Assembly (NCBI RefSeq): GCF_018607965.1
Contig: NZ_JABBAM010000170.1
Coordinates: 1-33,440, forward strand
Reading direction: 5' to 3'
Source: Planktotalea sp.
Lineage (GTDB): Bacteria; Pseudomonadota; Alphaproteobacteria; Rhodobacterales; Rhodobacteraceae
DNA: 33,440 nucleotides
Shown here: positions 19,337 to 30,706 of the stretch, piece after piece
Layout of the letters: the number at the start of each line of letters is the position of its first letter
Position numbering within the stretch: the first letter of the stretch is position 1
The notes under the pieces: generated by a model
What the model was told of the DNA's origin: nothing
The model's database searches: none
The model's input: only the letters and a program-made list of their open reading frames with translations
Program-made: the position numbers and the translations under genes

Positions 19337-20841
19337 GCAAGCCAAACATTCTTATTTTCATGGTGGATCAACTGAATGGAACCTTCTTTCCCGATGGTCC
19401 TGCCGATTGGCTGCATGCACCCAACATCAAAAAACTGGCAATGCGCTCGACCCGTTTTAAGAACGCCTATACCGCCAGCCCGCTCTGCGCTCCGGGACGT
19501 GCGAGCTATATGTCTGGTCAACTGCCCTCGACCACGGGCGTTTACGACAATGCTGCCGAATTCCCATCGTCGATCCCAACGTATGCGCATCATTTGCGCC
19601 GCGCAGGCTATCAAACCTGCCTCAGTGGCAAGATGCATTTCGTAGGCCCTGATCAGTTACACGGCTTTGAGGAACGCATGACTACGGATATCTATCCCCC
19701 TGATTTTGGCTGGACACCTGATTACCGCAAACCGGGTGAGCGGATTGAATGGTGGTACCACAACATGGGCTCTGTCACGGGTTCTGGTATCGCTGAAATC
19801 ACCAATCAGATGGAGTACGATGACGAGGTCGCCTATCATGCGACTCGGAAAGTATATGACTATGCGCGTGGCAAAGACACGCGCCCGTGGTGTTTGACCG
19901 TCAGCTTCACGCATCCCCATGACCCCTATGTGGCGCGCAAGAAATACTGGGATCTGTACGAGGATTGTACGCATTTGATGCCAGAGGTCGGACCGATCCC
20001 TTATAATGAGCAAGACGTCCATTCCAAGCGTATCTTAGATGCCAATGATCGCGACAATTTCAACATCTCGGATGACGATATAAAACGGTCCCGCCGCGCA
20101 TATTTCGCCAATATTTCTTACCTCGATGACAAAGTTGGCGAGGTGATGGAGGCGCTAGAAGCAACACGCCAAGAGGCGATCATCCTCTTCGTTGCGGATC
20201 ATGGCGATATGCTGGGCGAGCGTGGTCTTTGGTTCAAGATGTCCTTCTACGAGGGCTCCGCGCGCGTGCCTTTGATGATCTGTTCACCTAATATGGAACC
20301 GGGTCTGATCGAGAGCCCCGTCAGCAATATCGATGTCTGCCCAACGCTTTGCGATCTGGCTGGCGTCAGCATGGAAGAGGTCATGCCATGGACCGAAGGC
20401 ATGTCGCTGGTTCCTATGGGCCAAGGCGTTGAACGCACTGCACCCGTGGCAATGGAATATGCAGCAGAGGCCAGCTATTCACCGCTGGTCTGTCTGCGCT
20501 ATGGCAAATGGAAACACATTCGCTGCTCGCTCGACCCCGATCAACTCTTTGATTTGGACGCAGACCCGCATGAACTCAACGACCTTGTGGACCACCCAGA
20601 TCACCAAGGCACGCTACAAACCCTGCGTGCTAAATCTGAAAAACGCTGGGACTTGGAACGCTTCGACGCAGAGGTCCGCCGTTCCCAAGCCCGCCGCTGG
20701 GTCGTCTACGAGGCCCTGCGCAACGGTGATTACTTCCCATGGGACTACCAACCCCTGCAAAAAGCATCCGAACGCTACATGCGAAATCACATGGACCTCA
20801 ATGTCTTAGAAGAAAACCAACGCTTCCCAAGAGGCGAATAA
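19333..20841 (+). CDS. betC: Choline-sulfatase
   Basis: [36 protein letters not shown]; sulfatase motif [21 protein letters not shown]; 4-nt overlap with betI. Confidence 0.96.
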   Translation: MSKPNILIFMVDQLNGTFFPDGPADWLHAPNIKKLAMRSTRFKNAYTASPLCAPGRASYMSGQLPSTTGVYDNAAEFPSSIPTYAHHLRRAGYQTCLSGKMHFVGPDQLHGFEERMTTDIYPPDFGWTPDYRKPGERIEWWYHNMGSVTGSGIAEITNQMEYDDEVAYHATRKVYDYARGKDTRPWCLTVSFTHPHDPYVARKKYWDLYEDCTHLMPEVGPIPYNEQDVHSKRILDANDRDNFNISDDDIKRSRRAYFANISYLDDKVGEVMEALEATRQEAIILFVADHGDMLGERGLWFKMSFYEGSARVPLMICSPNMEPGLIESPVSNIDVCPTLCDLAGVSMEEVMPWTEGMSLVPMGQGVERTAPVAMEYAAEASYSPLVCLRYGKWKHIRCSLDPDQLFDLDADPHELNDLVDHPDHQGTLQTLRAKSEKRWDLERFDAEVRRSQARRWVVYEALRNGDYFPWDYQPLQKASERYMRNHMDLNVLEENQRFPRGE

Positions 20842-20881
20842 ACCCTTCCCCTTTCCCCAAATATCCCCGCCGGAGGCAAAC

Positions 20882-22339
20882 ATGCCCTATCCTACACAGC
20901 CCACCGCCAGCCATTTCATCAACGGTCAGTACGCCGAAGATACCGCAGGCGCAGAAATCCCTGTGATTTATCCCGTGACGGGCGAACAAATCGCGGTCGT
21001 GCACGAAGCAACACCCGCGATCATCGAGCAAGCGATCACAACCGCGAAAGTTGCGCAAAAAGCATGGGCCGCGATGTCTGGTACAGAACGTGGCCGCATC
21101 TTGCGCCGCGCTGCCGATATGATCCGCGAACGCAATCACGACCTGTCCGTGCTCGAAACCTACGACACAGGCAAACCCATGTCCGAAACGCTCTACGTGG
21201 ACGCGACTTCCGGCGCGGATGCGCTTGAATATTTCGGTGGCCTCGCGGGCTCACTCACAGGCGAACACATCCAGCTTGGCGAAGACTGGGTCTACACACG
21301 CCGCGAAGCCCTTGGCCTGTGCGTTGGCATCGGCGCTTGGAACTATCCGACGCAGATCGCTTGCTGGAAGGGTGCACCAGCGCTGGCATGCGGCAACGCA
21401 ATGATCTTCAAACCATCCGAGACAACACCGCTCTGTGCGCTCAAGGTTGCGGAAATTTTGCACGAGGCGGGCCTGCCAGCGGGTCTTTACAATGTGATCC
21501 AAGGCACAGGCGCAGTTGGCGCGCCGCTTGTCACGGATCCACGTGTCGACAAAGTATCGCTAACGGGCTCTGTCCCCACAGGTCGCAAAGTTTACGCGGC
21601 GGCCGCGGCAGGCATCAAACACGTTACAATGGAGCTTGGCGGAAAGTCTCCACTGATCATTTTTGATGATGCTAGTCTTGAGGACGCTGTCGGTGGGGCG
21701 ATCCTCGCGAACTTCTACAGCTCGGGCCAAGTCTGTTCCAATGGTACTCGCGTGTTCGTGCAAAAGGGCATCAAAGAGGCCTTCTTGAAACGTCTCCATG
21801 AACGCCTGCAGACCGTTGTCATGGGCGATTCCATGGACGAGGCCACGAACTTTGGCCCGATGGTATCGGAGCGCCAAATGAACATCGTGCAAAGCTACAT
21901 CGAAAAAGGCAAAGCCGAGGGCGCGCGCCTTGTGTGCGGTGGTGGACGGCTGGATCGCGAAGGGTATTACCTTGAACCAACTGTCTTTGCCGACGTGAAA
22001 GATGACATGATTATCGCGCGCGAAGAAATCTTTGGACCCGTCATGGCCGTTCTTGATTTTGAAACCGAAGAGGATGCGATCACGCGCGCCAATGACACTG
22101 AATTTGGCCTTTCCGCAGGCGTGTTCACCGCCGATCTTACACGCGGCCACCGTGTCATCGCGCAACTCGAAGCAGGCTCATGCTTTATCAACTCGTATAA
22201 CGATGCGCCTGTTGAAGCGCCTTTTGGCGGCTCCAAACAATCTGGCGTGGGTCGGGAAAATTCAAAAGCTGCGATCAATCACTACAGCCAGATGAAGTCC
22301 GTCTATGTGCGTATGGGGGCTGTCGATGCTCCCTTCTGA
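20882..22339 (+). CDS. betB: Betaine-aldehyde dehydrogenase
   Basis: [11 protein letters not shown]-type motif ([14 protein letters not shown]), catalytic Cys in [17 protein letters not shown]; operon context. Confidence 0.96.
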   Translation: MPYPTQPTASHFINGQYAEDTAGAEIPVIYPVTGEQIAVVHEATPAIIEQAITTAKVAQKAWAAMSGTERGRILRRAADMIRERNHDLSVLETYDTGKPMSETLYVDATSGADALEYFGGLAGSLTGEHIQLGEDWVYTRREALGLCVGIGAWNYPTQIACWKGAPALACGNAMIFKPSETTPLCALKVAEILHEAGLPAGLYNVIQGTGAVGAPLVTDPRVDKVSLTGSVPTGRKVYAAAAAGIKHVTMELGGKSPLIIFDDASLEDAVGGAILANFYSSGQVCSNGTRVFVQKGIKEAFLKRLHERLQTVVMGDSMDEATNFGPMVSERQMNIVQSYIEKGKAEGARLVCGGGRLDREGYYLEPTVFADVKDDMIIAREEIFGPVMAVLDFETEEDAITRANDTEFGLSAGVFTADLTRGHRVIAQLEAGSCFINSYNDAPVEAPFGGSKQSGVGRENSKAAINHYSQMKSVYVRMGAVDAPF

Positions 22340-22570
22340 ACCAGCACTTGGAATGCAACGCGTTGATGTCATCAAATGGATCGCGACTGTTATTCAGCTT
22401 ATCGGCTACGGCTTGACGGGCCTCAACATCGTGCCTTGGAATATTTTCGCGTTTTTTGTGGGGATCATCTGTGGTTCGCTGTTGGCTTCATGTGGAAGGA
22501 CCGCGCGATTATGGTGGTTCATTTGGGCGCGTTCCTGTCGCTCTTCTTGGGGTGTTTAAATGCAAGCTGA
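22326..22570 (+). pseudogene. Small membrane protein between betB and betA (resembles DUF6552), apparently frameshifted
   Basis: MQRVDVIKWIATVIQLIGYGLTGLNIVPWNIFAFFVGIIC in one frame; [32 protein letters not shown] in the next. One extra T at about 22470-22474 joins them into a continuous two-to-three-helix protein. Confidence 0.7.
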
Positions 22571-24209
22571 CTATGTGATAATTGGGGCTGGCTCAGCGGG
22601 ATGTGCGATGGTGTATCGCCTGACGGACGCAGGCCATTCGGTTATCGTCATCGAATTTGGTGGCACGGACGCGGGGCCATTCATTCAGATGCCCGCGGCA
22701 CTAAGTTATCCGATGAATATGTCGCGCTATGATTGGGGCTACAGTTCTGAACCAGAGCCGCATTTGAACAACCGTCGCTTGGCTTGTCCGCGTGGCAAAG
22801 TGATCGGTGGGTCGTCTTCGATAAACGGTATGGTTTATGTTCGCGGTCATGCGAAGGACTTCGATCATTGGGCCGAAAGTGGTGCAGAGGGCTGGTCCTA
22901 CGCAGACGTGCTTCCCTATTACAAACGCATGGAAAATTGGCGCAGTGGTGGGCATGGCGGCGATAAAACGTGGCGGGGTCGCAAGGGGCCTTTGCACGTG
23001 ACGCGTGGCAAACGCAACAATCCGCTGTTCAAAGCGTTCGTCGATGCAGGACGTCAGGCAGGCTATGAAACCACCGACGATTACAACGGCGAAAAGCAAG
23101 AGGGCTTTGGCCCGATGGAGCAGACCGTCTACAAAGGGCGTCGTTGGTCGGCGGCAAACGCGTATTTGCGTCCTGCTCAAAAGACGGGAAAATGCACTGT
23201 TGTAAGTGCTTTGGCCGAACGTATCGTAATTGAGGACGGTCGCGCCGTCGGCGTGGCTGTTTCTGGTGGTGACGTGATCAAGGCAACGCGCGAAGTCATC
23301 CTAGCTGCAAGTTCGATCAACTCACCCAAATTGTTGATGTTGTCAGGTATTGGCCCCGCCGCACATTTGGCACAGCATGGGATTAACATAGTCGCAGATC
23401 GCCCAGGCGTGGGGCAAAATCTGCAAGACCATTTAGAACTATATATCCAGATGGCGTCCTCGAAACCGATCACGCTGTATAAGCACTGGAACCTTTTCTC
23501 CAAGGCTTGGATCGGCGCGCAGTGGTTGTTCACAAAAACAGGTCTTGGCACGTCTAACCAATTTGAAAGCGCGGCATTTGTGCGCACAAAAGTGGGCGTT
23601 GAATATCCTGATATCCAGTATCACTTTCTCCCGATTGCTGTGCGTTATGATGGTCAGGCTGCAGCGGAAGGACATGGGTTCCAAGCGCATGTAGGCCCAA
23701 TGCGCAGTCCCTCGCGCGGGTCGGTTTCATTGGCCAGCGCTGATCCAGCAGATGCACCGAAAATTGTGTTTAATTATATGAGCCAGCCCAAAGATTGGGA
23801 GGACTTCCGCACCTGCATCCGTCTCACCCGCGAAGTGTTTGCGCAAGATGCGTTCAAGCCGTTCGTAAAGCATGAAATTCAACCCGGTGCGGCGGTTCAA
23901 AGTGACGAGGACCTTGATGCCTTTATCGCTGAACACGCGGAAAGCGCTTATCATCCATGCGGGACGTGCAAGATGGGCCGCGCAGATGATCCCATGGCTG
24001 TTGTGGATCCTGAGTGCCGTCTGATTGGCGTTGATGGATTGCGCGTTGCGGACAGTTCAATCTTTCCGCGCATCACGAACGGGAATTTGAATGGGCCGTC
24101 GATCATGGTTGGTGAGAAGGCAGCGGATCATATTTTAGGGCGCGATATGTTGGCGAAAAGCAATGACCGGCCATGGGTGCATCCGGATTGGGAGACATCG
24201 CAACGTTAA
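22560..24209 (+). CDS. betA: Choline dehydrogenase (GMC oxidoreductase)
   Basis: [57 protein letters not shown]; operon context. Confidence 0.96.
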   Translation: MQADYVIIGAGSAGCAMVYRLTDAGHSVIVIEFGGTDAGPFIQMPAALSYPMNMSRYDWGYSSEPEPHLNNRRLACPRGKVIGGSSSINGMVYVRGHAKDFDHWAESGAEGWSYADVLPYYKRMENWRSGGHGGDKTWRGRKGPLHVTRGKRNNPLFKAFVDAGRQAGYETTDDYNGEKQEGFGPMEQTVYKGRRWSAANAYLRPAQKTGKCTVVSALAERIVIEDGRAVGVAVSGGDVIKATREVILAASSINSPKLLMLSGIGPAAHLAQHGINIVADRPGVGQNLQDHLELYIQMASSKPITLYKHWNLFSKAWIGAQWLFTKTGLGTSNQFESAAFVRTKVGVEYPDIQYHFLPIAVRYDGQAAAEGHGFQAHVGPMRSPSRGSVSLASADPADAPKIVFNYMSQPKDWEDFRTCIRLTREVFAQDAFKPFVKHEIQPGAAVQSDEDLDAFIAEHAESAYHPCGTCKMGRADDPMAVVDPECRLIGVDGLRVADSSIFPRITNGNLNGPSIMVGEKAADHILGRDMLAKSNDRPWVHPDWETSQR

Positions 24210-24226
24210 GATGACTGCGAGCGTTC

Positions 24227-24266
24227 GAGCGAGGGGCCAGCCCCTCGCGCTCCCCGGGATATTTTT
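24227..24266 (+). terminator. Probable intrinsic terminator after betA
   Basis: GCGAGGGG/CCCCTCGC hairpin followed by ccgggaTATTTTTGG. Confidence 0.65.
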
Positions 24267-24355
24267 GGAGAGAGGAATGGGGCGTTTACGCTTTTTTAAC
24301 TTCGGTTAACGAATTGTATTGAAGTGGGTAGAGACCTGCAGGCATATCTTTTGGT

Positions 24356-25000
24356 ATGTTAAGATTTTGTTTCCTTTTGATCTTTCTCTCAAGTAGCGTC
24401 GCGGCTGATGTCGCAGGACGCGTTCGTGTGATTGATGGCGATACGTTTGATGTAGCGGGGGTGCGTGTTCGCGTGCACGGAATTGATGCGCCAGAAAGCA
24501 AGCAGACTTGTGAGACTGAGCAGGGCGCGGCGTGGGCCTGCGGGGCGTGGGTCACATCGCGGGTCGCGGTCTTGTATGATGGCAAGAGTACGACCTGCCG
24601 AGAGGTGGATCGCGATCGCTATGATCGGGTTGTTGCACGTTGTGAGGTTGCGGGTCGCGATGTTGGGCAGCAATTGGTGTCACAAGGTTTGGCGTTTGCC
24701 TATCGCAAATATTCGATGGCCTATGATCTGGATGAGAAGGGCGCTGCAGTGAATGATCAGGGATTGCATGCATCGCGTGTGCAAAAGCCTGCGCAGTACC
24801 GCGCGACGCGCGCCAAGGGTCGTATTCCGCCAAGCCGTGATTATGGGATCAAAGGAAACATCACCAAGAACGGGCGGATTTATCATGTTGCGGGACAGCG
24901 TGATTATGAGCGCACTGGTATTAATCCTGCCAAAGGTGAGCGCTGGTTCTGTTCACAAGTTGAGGCCCGTCGTGCTGGGTGGCGCAAGGCGCGTCGTTAG
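24356..25000 (+). CDS. Secreted thermonuclease-family (SNase-like) protein
   Basis: Signal peptide MLRFCFLLIFLSSSVAADV; GRVRVIDGDTFDVAGVRVRVHGIDAPE, DRYDRVVARC. Confidence 0.88.
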   Translation: MLRFCFLLIFLSSSVAADVAGRVRVIDGDTFDVAGVRVRVHGIDAPESKQTCETEQGAAWACGAWVTSRVAVLYDGKSTTCREVDRDRYDRVVARCEVAGRDVGQQLVSQGLAFAYRKYSMAYDLDEKGAAVNDQGLHASRVQKPAQYRATRAKGRIPPSRDYGIKGNITKNGRIYHVAGQRDYERTGINPAKGERWFCSQVEARRAGWRKARR

Positions 25001-25007
25001 GTCTTCG

Positions 25008-25851
25008 CTAACCACCATAAGTGAGAATAAAGCTCCAAATTTTTGGCATAGTGTCACTGCGCCATGTTTCGCTGTGGGATGCACCGCGCACTGAAATGAA
25101 GTCCTTATCGCTCGCGGGTGCTGCGTCGAAAATTGCGCGACCCATTGCTTGGGGGGTGACCTCATCTTGCGCGCCGTGGATGATAAGCGTCGGAATTGTC
25201 AGCGCATTTGCGCGCGATAAGCTGTCCGAACGATCCTGAATACGTGCGATCAAATTGTCTGGAATCTCCATCATTGCGCGGGCCATTGCGGGTGTCGATG
25301 TAAAAGGTGCCTCAAGTATGACACCCGCAGGGCGCATTGCGGGTGGCAGCGCATGAAGCACCAAAATGGCAACGGCACTCCCTAGACTTTCGCCTTAAAG
25401 GATGAGGTTTTTAGATGTCGCGTTGGGGCGGCTGTTTTCAATAGTGTTGAACAGCGCAAGCGCGTCTTTTGTGATGGCGTCTTCAGACGGGACGCCGCTG
25501 CTGCCCGAAGATCCGCGATATGACATCGCGACCACGTTGAAACCTTGATCCTGCAGCAGAATAAAACGCGGGGCGCGATTTGCAAGGTTGCCTGCATTCC
25601 CGTGGAAATAAAGGACACTCGCTTTGGCGCGCCCTTTGGCGGGGATCGACCAAACCACGAATTGACCCGCATCGATGGGCCGCAAGATCACTTGGGTGTT
25701 GGGCAAGCCGACGGCCGCAGGGGCGATCTCGGTAGGGGAGAGGGGGGTAGAGCATTTTTCGCTCGATCCGCTTGAGAGGCAGTAGATCGAGGAGGCCAGC
25801 ATGCGCTGCGATTGGTACCAAAAGCAGTGCGAAGATTAGAAAGTAACGCAT
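25008..25851 (-). pseudogene. Alpha/beta hydrolase with one frameshift and one in-frame TAA
   Basis: MRYFLIFALLLVPIAAHAGLLDLLPLKRIERKMLYP (frame 1), then LSPTEIAPAAVGLP...VLYFHGNAGN...MSYRGSSGSSG...NLIL*GESLGSAVAILVLHALPP...IIHGAQDEVTP...GASHSETW. TAA at 25395-25397 falls at the residue before GESLG; the frameshift maps to the G6 run 25742-25747. Confidence 0.85.
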
Positions 25852-27251
25852 TAACCGACCTCGTAGGGCAGGACGCCGCGCCTATTGTTGTCTACGCGCA
25901 GGCGTCGTTCTAAAGGAGGAACTGAGCGTTGATGGCAGTTCGTGCGCTCGCAAATACGGCACGAAATCCCGATAGGTTCATATGCGGATGCGTTGGAAAT
26001 GTCGAGGCTATCTGCATAGACCAGCTGACTGGCATGCGTGACTTCGCAGCCGAGCGCGATTGCGAAACGGCGCACGGGAGCGCCAAAAGAGCCTCCTGAT
26101 TTGAGCACATCCCGCGCGAGCGAAATGTAGCGTACGCCGTCAGGTGTTTCCGCAAGCTGGCGTACAAAACGGCCCGGTGTCTCAAACGCACGGTGGACGT
26201 TCCACAAGGGACATGCGCCGCCGAAGCGCGCGAATTGTAGGCGTGTCGCGCTGTGGCGTTTGGTGATGGATCCTGCTTGATCAACACGTACAAAGAAGAA
26301 GGGGACGCCCTTTGCGCCGGATCTTTGCAAAGTCGAAAGGCGGTGCGCGACCTGTTCAATGGATGCGCCGAACTGAATAGCGAGACGTTCAAGATCGTGG
26401 CGCGTCTCGCGCGCGGCGACAAGAAACGGACCATAGGGCATCAGGGCTGCGCCTGCATAGTAATTGGCGAGGCCGATTTTGGCGATGGCGCGGGCCTCTG
26501 TTGTTTGGAAACGGGCAAGGTCAAGTGTGGCTTCGAGCAAGGCATCTTGGGTGATCAAGGCCAGTTGCAAGAGCATTTGAAATGTTTGAGTAGCAGGAGC
26601 TGCGTGCGCAGAGATCGTTAGTTTACGCGTTTCTGGATCAAAGCTGCGCAATACATCAACGGGTTCAAGACGCATTTCAATACCGTGGTGGCGAAAGCTT
26701 GCGCTTGCGCGTTCGCGGGCGGTTGCGCCTGCGGGGCCTGTTGCTGCGAAATGCTCGGCCGCACGATCCATCGCATCGATGTAGTTGTCGCAATAATGAA
26801 AAAAGTCGCGCACGTCTTCCCAAGGACTGGGTTGTAGCTGGCCATCGTCGCGCCCGAGCGCTTCGTCCAAGGAGGCGAGGCGTTCGTGGGTTTGGCGGTA
26901 TGCGCGGTGCAATTCAAGGAAGGCACGGGCAAGTGCGGGCGCGTTAGACGCGGTTAGGCGTAAGTCTGCAAGCGGTGGGTCTACGGCGTCTAGGACAGGG
27001 TCGGCCAACGCTTCGCGCATATCTGTGACAAGGCGTTCAGAGTCGCCAGAGCTGAGTTCGGTTACATCAAAGCCGAATTCTTGCGCGAGGGCCAAGACAA
27101 CGGTGGTCGACAGCGGGCGCTTATTGTTTTCCATCTGGTTGAGATAGGGAAGCGATACGCCAAGTTTGGCTGCGAAGTCTTTCTGGGTTAGCCCAACTTG
27201 GCCGCGTAATTCACGCAGTTTGGAGCCAGCGTAGATTTTCTGAAGGGCCAT
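25851..27251 (-). CDS. pccR: ScfR/RamB-family short-chain fatty-acyl regulator (PccR-like)
   Basis: XRE HTH KLRELRGQVGLTQKDFAAKLGVSLPYLNQMENNKRPLS, IrrE/DUF955-like middle, C-terminal Cys cluster SCRICERTNC; located near pccB/pccA. Symbol assigned by context. Confidence 0.85.
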   Translation of the reverse strand: MALQKIYAGSKLRELRGQVGLTQKDFAAKLGVSLPYLNQMENNKRPLSTTVVLALAQEFGFDVTELSSGDSERLVTDMREALADPVLDAVDPPLADLRLTASNAPALARAFLELHRAYRQTHERLASLDEALGRDDGQLQPSPWEDVRDFFHYCDNYIDAMDRAAEHFAATGPAGATARERASASFRHHGIEMRLEPVDVLRSFDPETRKLTISAHAAPATQTFQMLLQLALITQDALLEATLDLARFQTTEARAIAKIGLANYYAGAALMPYGPFLVAARETRHDLERLAIQFGASIEQVAHRLSTLQRSGAKGVPFFFVRVDQAGSITKRHSATRLQFARFGGACPLWNVHRAFETPGRFVRQLAETPDGVRYISLARDVLKSGGSFGAPVRRFAIALGCEVTHASQLVYADSLDISNASAYEPIGISCRICERTNCHQRSVPPLERRLRVDNNRRGVLPYEVG

Positions 27252-27261
27252 CGCGCACCTA

Positions 27262-27300
27262 TTTGCAATTTTGCAGTATCGTTATGGTAGCTTTGCAAAG
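27262..27300. promoter_or_regulatory. Candidate ScfR/PccR binding sites upstream of the regulator gene
   Basis: TTTGCAATTTTGCA (27262-27275) and CTTTGCAAAG (27291-27300). Confidence 0.55.
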
Positions 27301-27315
27301 CGGCAACAGCAAGTC

Positions 27316-28530
27316 TTACGCACCGATGACTTTTGCGCGTCGAATGACCCACAGGGCGGCGACAAGGCCGCCTGCGGTACTGGCGACCATCAACCAAAGC
27401 ACAGGCATCGCGCTGTCGCCATCCGCAAGAACCAGACCTGCGAGGGCTGATAGAATAGCGCCAAAGCCAATCATCAATGCGCCTCCAAGGCCAGATGCGG
27501 TTCCCGCGATGTGGGGGCGCACGGATAGCATCCCTGAAGTCGCATTAGGGATCGTCATGCCATTGCCGATGCCGACCAGCGTCATAAAGCCAAAAAAGCT
27601 GGCGGGCGTTCCAAAGCCAAAACCGAAAATCAGCAAAGATAGGCCGGTAGCAACTGTGGCAACGATTGCGCCGTATAGAACCATGTTGTTTATGCCGATG
27701 CGTATTGAATAGCGCCCCGATACAAAGTTCCCCAAGAAATACCCAAGCGCAGGTGCGCCGAAATAAAAGCCTAGCACTGATGGGGACAGATCAAAAATCT
27801 CGGTGCCCACGTAGGGTGCGCCGCCAAGATAAGCGAAGAATGCGCCAGAAGTCAGACCAGATGCGAGCGAATAGCCCCAGAAGCGTTGAGATGAAAAGAG
27901 TTCTGGATAGTGGCCGAACTGCTGGCGTAATGTTTCGCCCGTGGCACGCTTGGTTTCGCCTTGATCGCGCAAGCAGACCCAGAACAACACTGCCCCAAAA
28001 ATGGCCATGAGCCAGAAACTTGACTGCCAGCCAAAGGTTTCATCGAGCACGCCACCAATCATCGGGCCGATCATCGGAACGACCGCCATGCCCATGGTCA
28101 CATAACCGATCATTGATGCGGCTTGTTCGGCGGGGATCATATCGCGGATGATTGCGCGACTAAGCACCATCGCTGTCACGATGATCGCTTGGCACATGCG
28201 AAACAGCAGGAAAATCGTCGCGTTCGGTGCGTAGATGCAGCCGATTGAAGCAAGCGTGAAAAGCGCGAGACCCCACAAGATCACTGGTCGACGTCCAAGA
28301 TTGTCGGAAATTGGACCGATGATGATTTGCAAAATAGCGTTCATTGCAAAATACGCAGCGACTGACATTTGCAAAACCCAGTAGTCGGTTTTGAAGTGGG
28401 CGGCCATATTGGGTAACGATGGTAGAAAAATGCTCATCGATAGGGCCGAAAGACCCGCGAGCGCGATCAGCGTGATGATGTGGGGTGGGGTGGTTTTATC
28501 TAAAAACCGCGAAGTATAGGTTTTGCTCAT
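27316..28530 (-). CDS. MFS transporter, Bcr/CflA-type multidrug efflux
   Basis: 12-TM MFS; ALSMSIFLPSLPNMAAHF, GPISDNLGRRPVILWGLALF. Confidence 0.9.
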   Translation of the reverse strand: MSKTYTSRFLDKTTPPHIITLIALAGLSALSMSIFLPSLPNMAAHFKTDYWVLQMSVAAYFAMNAILQIIIGPISDNLGRRPVILWGLALFTLASIGCIYAPNATIFLLFRMCQAIIVTAMVLSRAIIRDMIPAEQAASMIGYVTMGMAVVPMIGPMIGGVLDETFGWQSSFWLMAIFGAVLFWVCLRDQGETKRATGETLRQQFGHYPELFSSQRFWGYSLASGLTSGAFFAYLGGAPYVGTEIFDLSPSVLGFYFGAPALGYFLGNFVSGRYSIRIGINNMVLYGAIVATVATGLSLLIFGFGFGTPASFFGFMTLVGIGNGMTIPNATSGMLSVRPHIAGTASGLGGALMIGFGAILSALAGLVLADGDSAMPVLWLMVASTAGGLVAALWVIRRAKVIGA

Positions 28531-28598
28531 AGCTTAGGTGTAGCGCGCGTTTTTTAAATATGACAGGGGGCGCGTGCGCGACTTTGCGGCGTGGTAAG

Positions 28599-28651
28599 TT
28601 AGCAAATTTGCTATTAGCAGAGCCGGCCGGGTCATGAGTTTGCAAATATGC
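28599..28651. promoter_or_regulatory. Candidate ScfR/PccR binding sites upstream of pccB
   Basis: Perfect 14-bp palindrome TAGCAAATTTGCTA (28600-28613) plus GTTTGCAAATATGC (28638-28651) in the divergent MFS-pccB intergenic region. Confidence 0.6.
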
Positions 28652-28769
28652 GGATTTTCTCTTTTTTTCTACATCTCCACAGGCTATCGCAGCACGTGAA
28701 TGCCTACGGGATCAAGAGCGCTCTGCCGTGCGGATTTAGCGGTGATGAGATGCACAGAAGGAACATGCG

Positions 28770-30302
28770 ATGAAAGATATTCTGGAAGAACTCTCCGACC
28801 GCCGCGCCGCTGCACGTTTGGGTGGTGGGCAAAAGCGCATCGACAGTCAGCACGCCAAAGGCAAACTAACGGCGCGTGAACGGATCGAGTTGCTCGTTGA
28901 TGAGGATAGTTTCGAAGAATTCGACATGTTCGTTGCACATCGCTGCACCGATTTTGGCATGGAAGACCAGCGCCCTGCGGGCGACGGTGTTGTTACGGGC
29001 TGGGGCACGATCAATGGCCGCATGATCTATGTTTTTTCGCAGGACTTTACAGTTTTAGGCGGATCCGTATCCGCAACCCACGCACAAAAGATCTGCAAAA
29101 TCCAAGATATGGCGATCCAGAATGGCGCGCCTTTGATTGGCTTGAACGATTCAGGCGGCGCGCGCATTCAAGAGGGTGTTGACGCGCTGGCAGGCTACGC
29201 CGAGATTTTCCAGCGCAATATTCTTGCCTCTGGTGTTGTTCCACAGATCAGCGTGATCATGGGGCCGTGTGCGGGTGGTGCAGTTTATTCCCCGGCGATA
29301 ACCGACTTTATCTTTATGGTCAAAGACACGTCCTACATGTTCGTTACTGGCCCTGACGTCGTGAAAACGGTCACGAACGAATTGGTCACAGCAGAAGAAC
29401 TAGGTGGTGCATCAACCCACACCAAGAAATCCTCTGTTGCGGATGGCGCGTTCGAGAATGATGTGGAGGCGTTGGCAGAAGTGCGCCGCCTCGTGGATTT
29501 CTTGCCATTGAACAATCGCGAAAAGCCACCTGTGCGTCCGTTCTTTGATGAACCCGGTCGCATTGAAACGTCGCTTGATACACTTATCCCGGAAAACGCC
29601 AACTCGCCCTACGATATGAAAGAGTTGATCCATAAAATCGCGGATGAAGCGGATTTTTATGAAATTCAGGAAGATTTTGCCAAGAATATTCTGACGGGCT
29701 TCATTCGTCTTGAAGGTCAGACGGTTGGCGTTGTTGCAAACCAACCGATGATTTTGGCGGGTTGCCTTGATATCGACAGCTCGCGCAAGGCCGCGCGTTT
29801 TGTGCGCTTTTGTGATGCGTTTGAAATTCCAATCCTGACGTTGGTCGATGTTCCTGGCTTTTTGCCCGGCACATCCCAAGAATATGGCGGCGTTATCAAG
29901 CATGGTGCGAAGCTGTTGTTTGCATATGGCGAAGCGACGGTTCCAAAGGTCACGGTCATCACGCGCAAAGCCTATGGTGGAGCATATGACGTTATGGCGT
30001 CCAAGCATTTGCGTGGTGATTTCAACTACGCATGGCCAACAGCGGAAATTGCTGTGATGGGCGCAAAAGGTGCGACAGAGATTATCCACCGCGCCGATTC
30101 GGGTGATGCAGATAAAATCGCGCAGCATGCTGCAGATTATGAATCGCGCTTTGCCAATCCTTTCGTGGCCGCAGAGCGTGGCTTTATCGACGAGGTGATA
30201 CAACCGCAAAGCACGCGCAAACGCGTGAGCCGCGCATTTGCATCCTTGCGCGGTAAGCAAGTGAAGAACCCGTGGAAAAAGCACGACAACATTCCGCTTT
30301 GA
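28770..30302 (+). CDS. pccB: Propionyl-CoA carboxylase beta subunit
   Basis: [52 protein letters not shown]; carboxyltransferase domain intact. Confidence 0.95.
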   Translation: MKDILEELSDRRAAARLGGGQKRIDSQHAKGKLTARERIELLVDEDSFEEFDMFVAHRCTDFGMEDQRPAGDGVVTGWGTINGRMIYVFSQDFTVLGGSVSATHAQKICKIQDMAIQNGAPLIGLNDSGGARIQEGVDALAGYAEIFQRNILASGVVPQISVIMGPCAGGAVYSPAITDFIFMVKDTSYMFVTGPDVVKTVTNELVTAEELGGASTHTKKSSVADGAFENDVEALAEVRRLVDFLPLNNREKPPVRPFFDEPGRIETSLDTLIPENANSPYDMKELIHKIADEADFYEIQEDFAKNILTGFIRLEGQTVGVVANQPMILAGCLDIDSSRKAARFVRFCDAFEIPILTLVDVPGFLPGTSQEYGGVIKHGAKLLFAYGEATVPKVTVITRKAYGGAYDVMASKHLRGDFNYAWPTAEIAVMGAKGATEIIHRADSGDADKIAQHAADYESRFANPFVAAERGFIDEVIQPQSTRKRVSRAFASLRGKQVKNPWKKHDNIPL

Positions 30303-30363
30303 TTTAGGGGCCGTCCGGCCATCAATAATTGAAAATGGTTTCTCGCGAAAAGGCGATAATTAC

Positions 30364-30705
30364 GTGACGCAGAAGAATTGGCATATCCAACGTGAGGCGA
30401 CGCGCATGACACTTGCGCGCCATTTGCCTGCGCGCTTTGATGTGGCCGCGTTTGCGCAGTTTCCTATGGTCAGCAAGACACGTCTGGCGCACCAAATCCG
30501 ACAAGACCTATGGCGTTGCTTGCAAACGGTGCGTGGGTTTTCGCCCGTCGTTCAGATTGAACAGGCGGATGGAATATTGAACGTGACCGCGGGGGGGCGC
30601 GCAATACAACCGGTGTCACGCGCGTTGGAAGAACAGATTGAAGCGCTTTTGAATGACAGCTCGAAGCGACGTCGCTGGATTGCCTGCGCTGGCGGGGGAC
30701 ATTGA
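30364..30705 (+). CDS. Hypothetical protein between pccB and pccA
   Basis: 113-aa ORF with GTG start, placed just downstream of pccB and ending 1 nt before the next CDS. Confidence 0.65.
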   Translation: MTQKNWHIQREATRMTLARHLPARFDVAAFAQFPMVSKTRLAHQIRQDLWRCLQTVRGFSPVVQIEQADGILNVTAGGRAIQPVSRALEEQIEALLNDSSKRRRWIACAGGGH

Positions 30706-30706
30706 T

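Noticed and set aside
21560-22165. 201-aa minus-strand ORF opposite betB
   Set aside because: Antisense to a well-conserved dehydrogenase; no domain signal.
9986-25397. TAA stop-codon recoding as explanation for the three in-frame TAAs (9986, 14041, 25395)
   Set aside because: Many intact genes here end in TAA (e.g. yebC, betA), the expected residues differ between sites, and two of the three loci also carry frameshifts. Pseudogenisation or error is simpler.
29412-30284. 290-aa minus-strand ORF opposite pccB
   Set aside because: Shadow ORF in a conserved gene; composition is typical of antisense translation.
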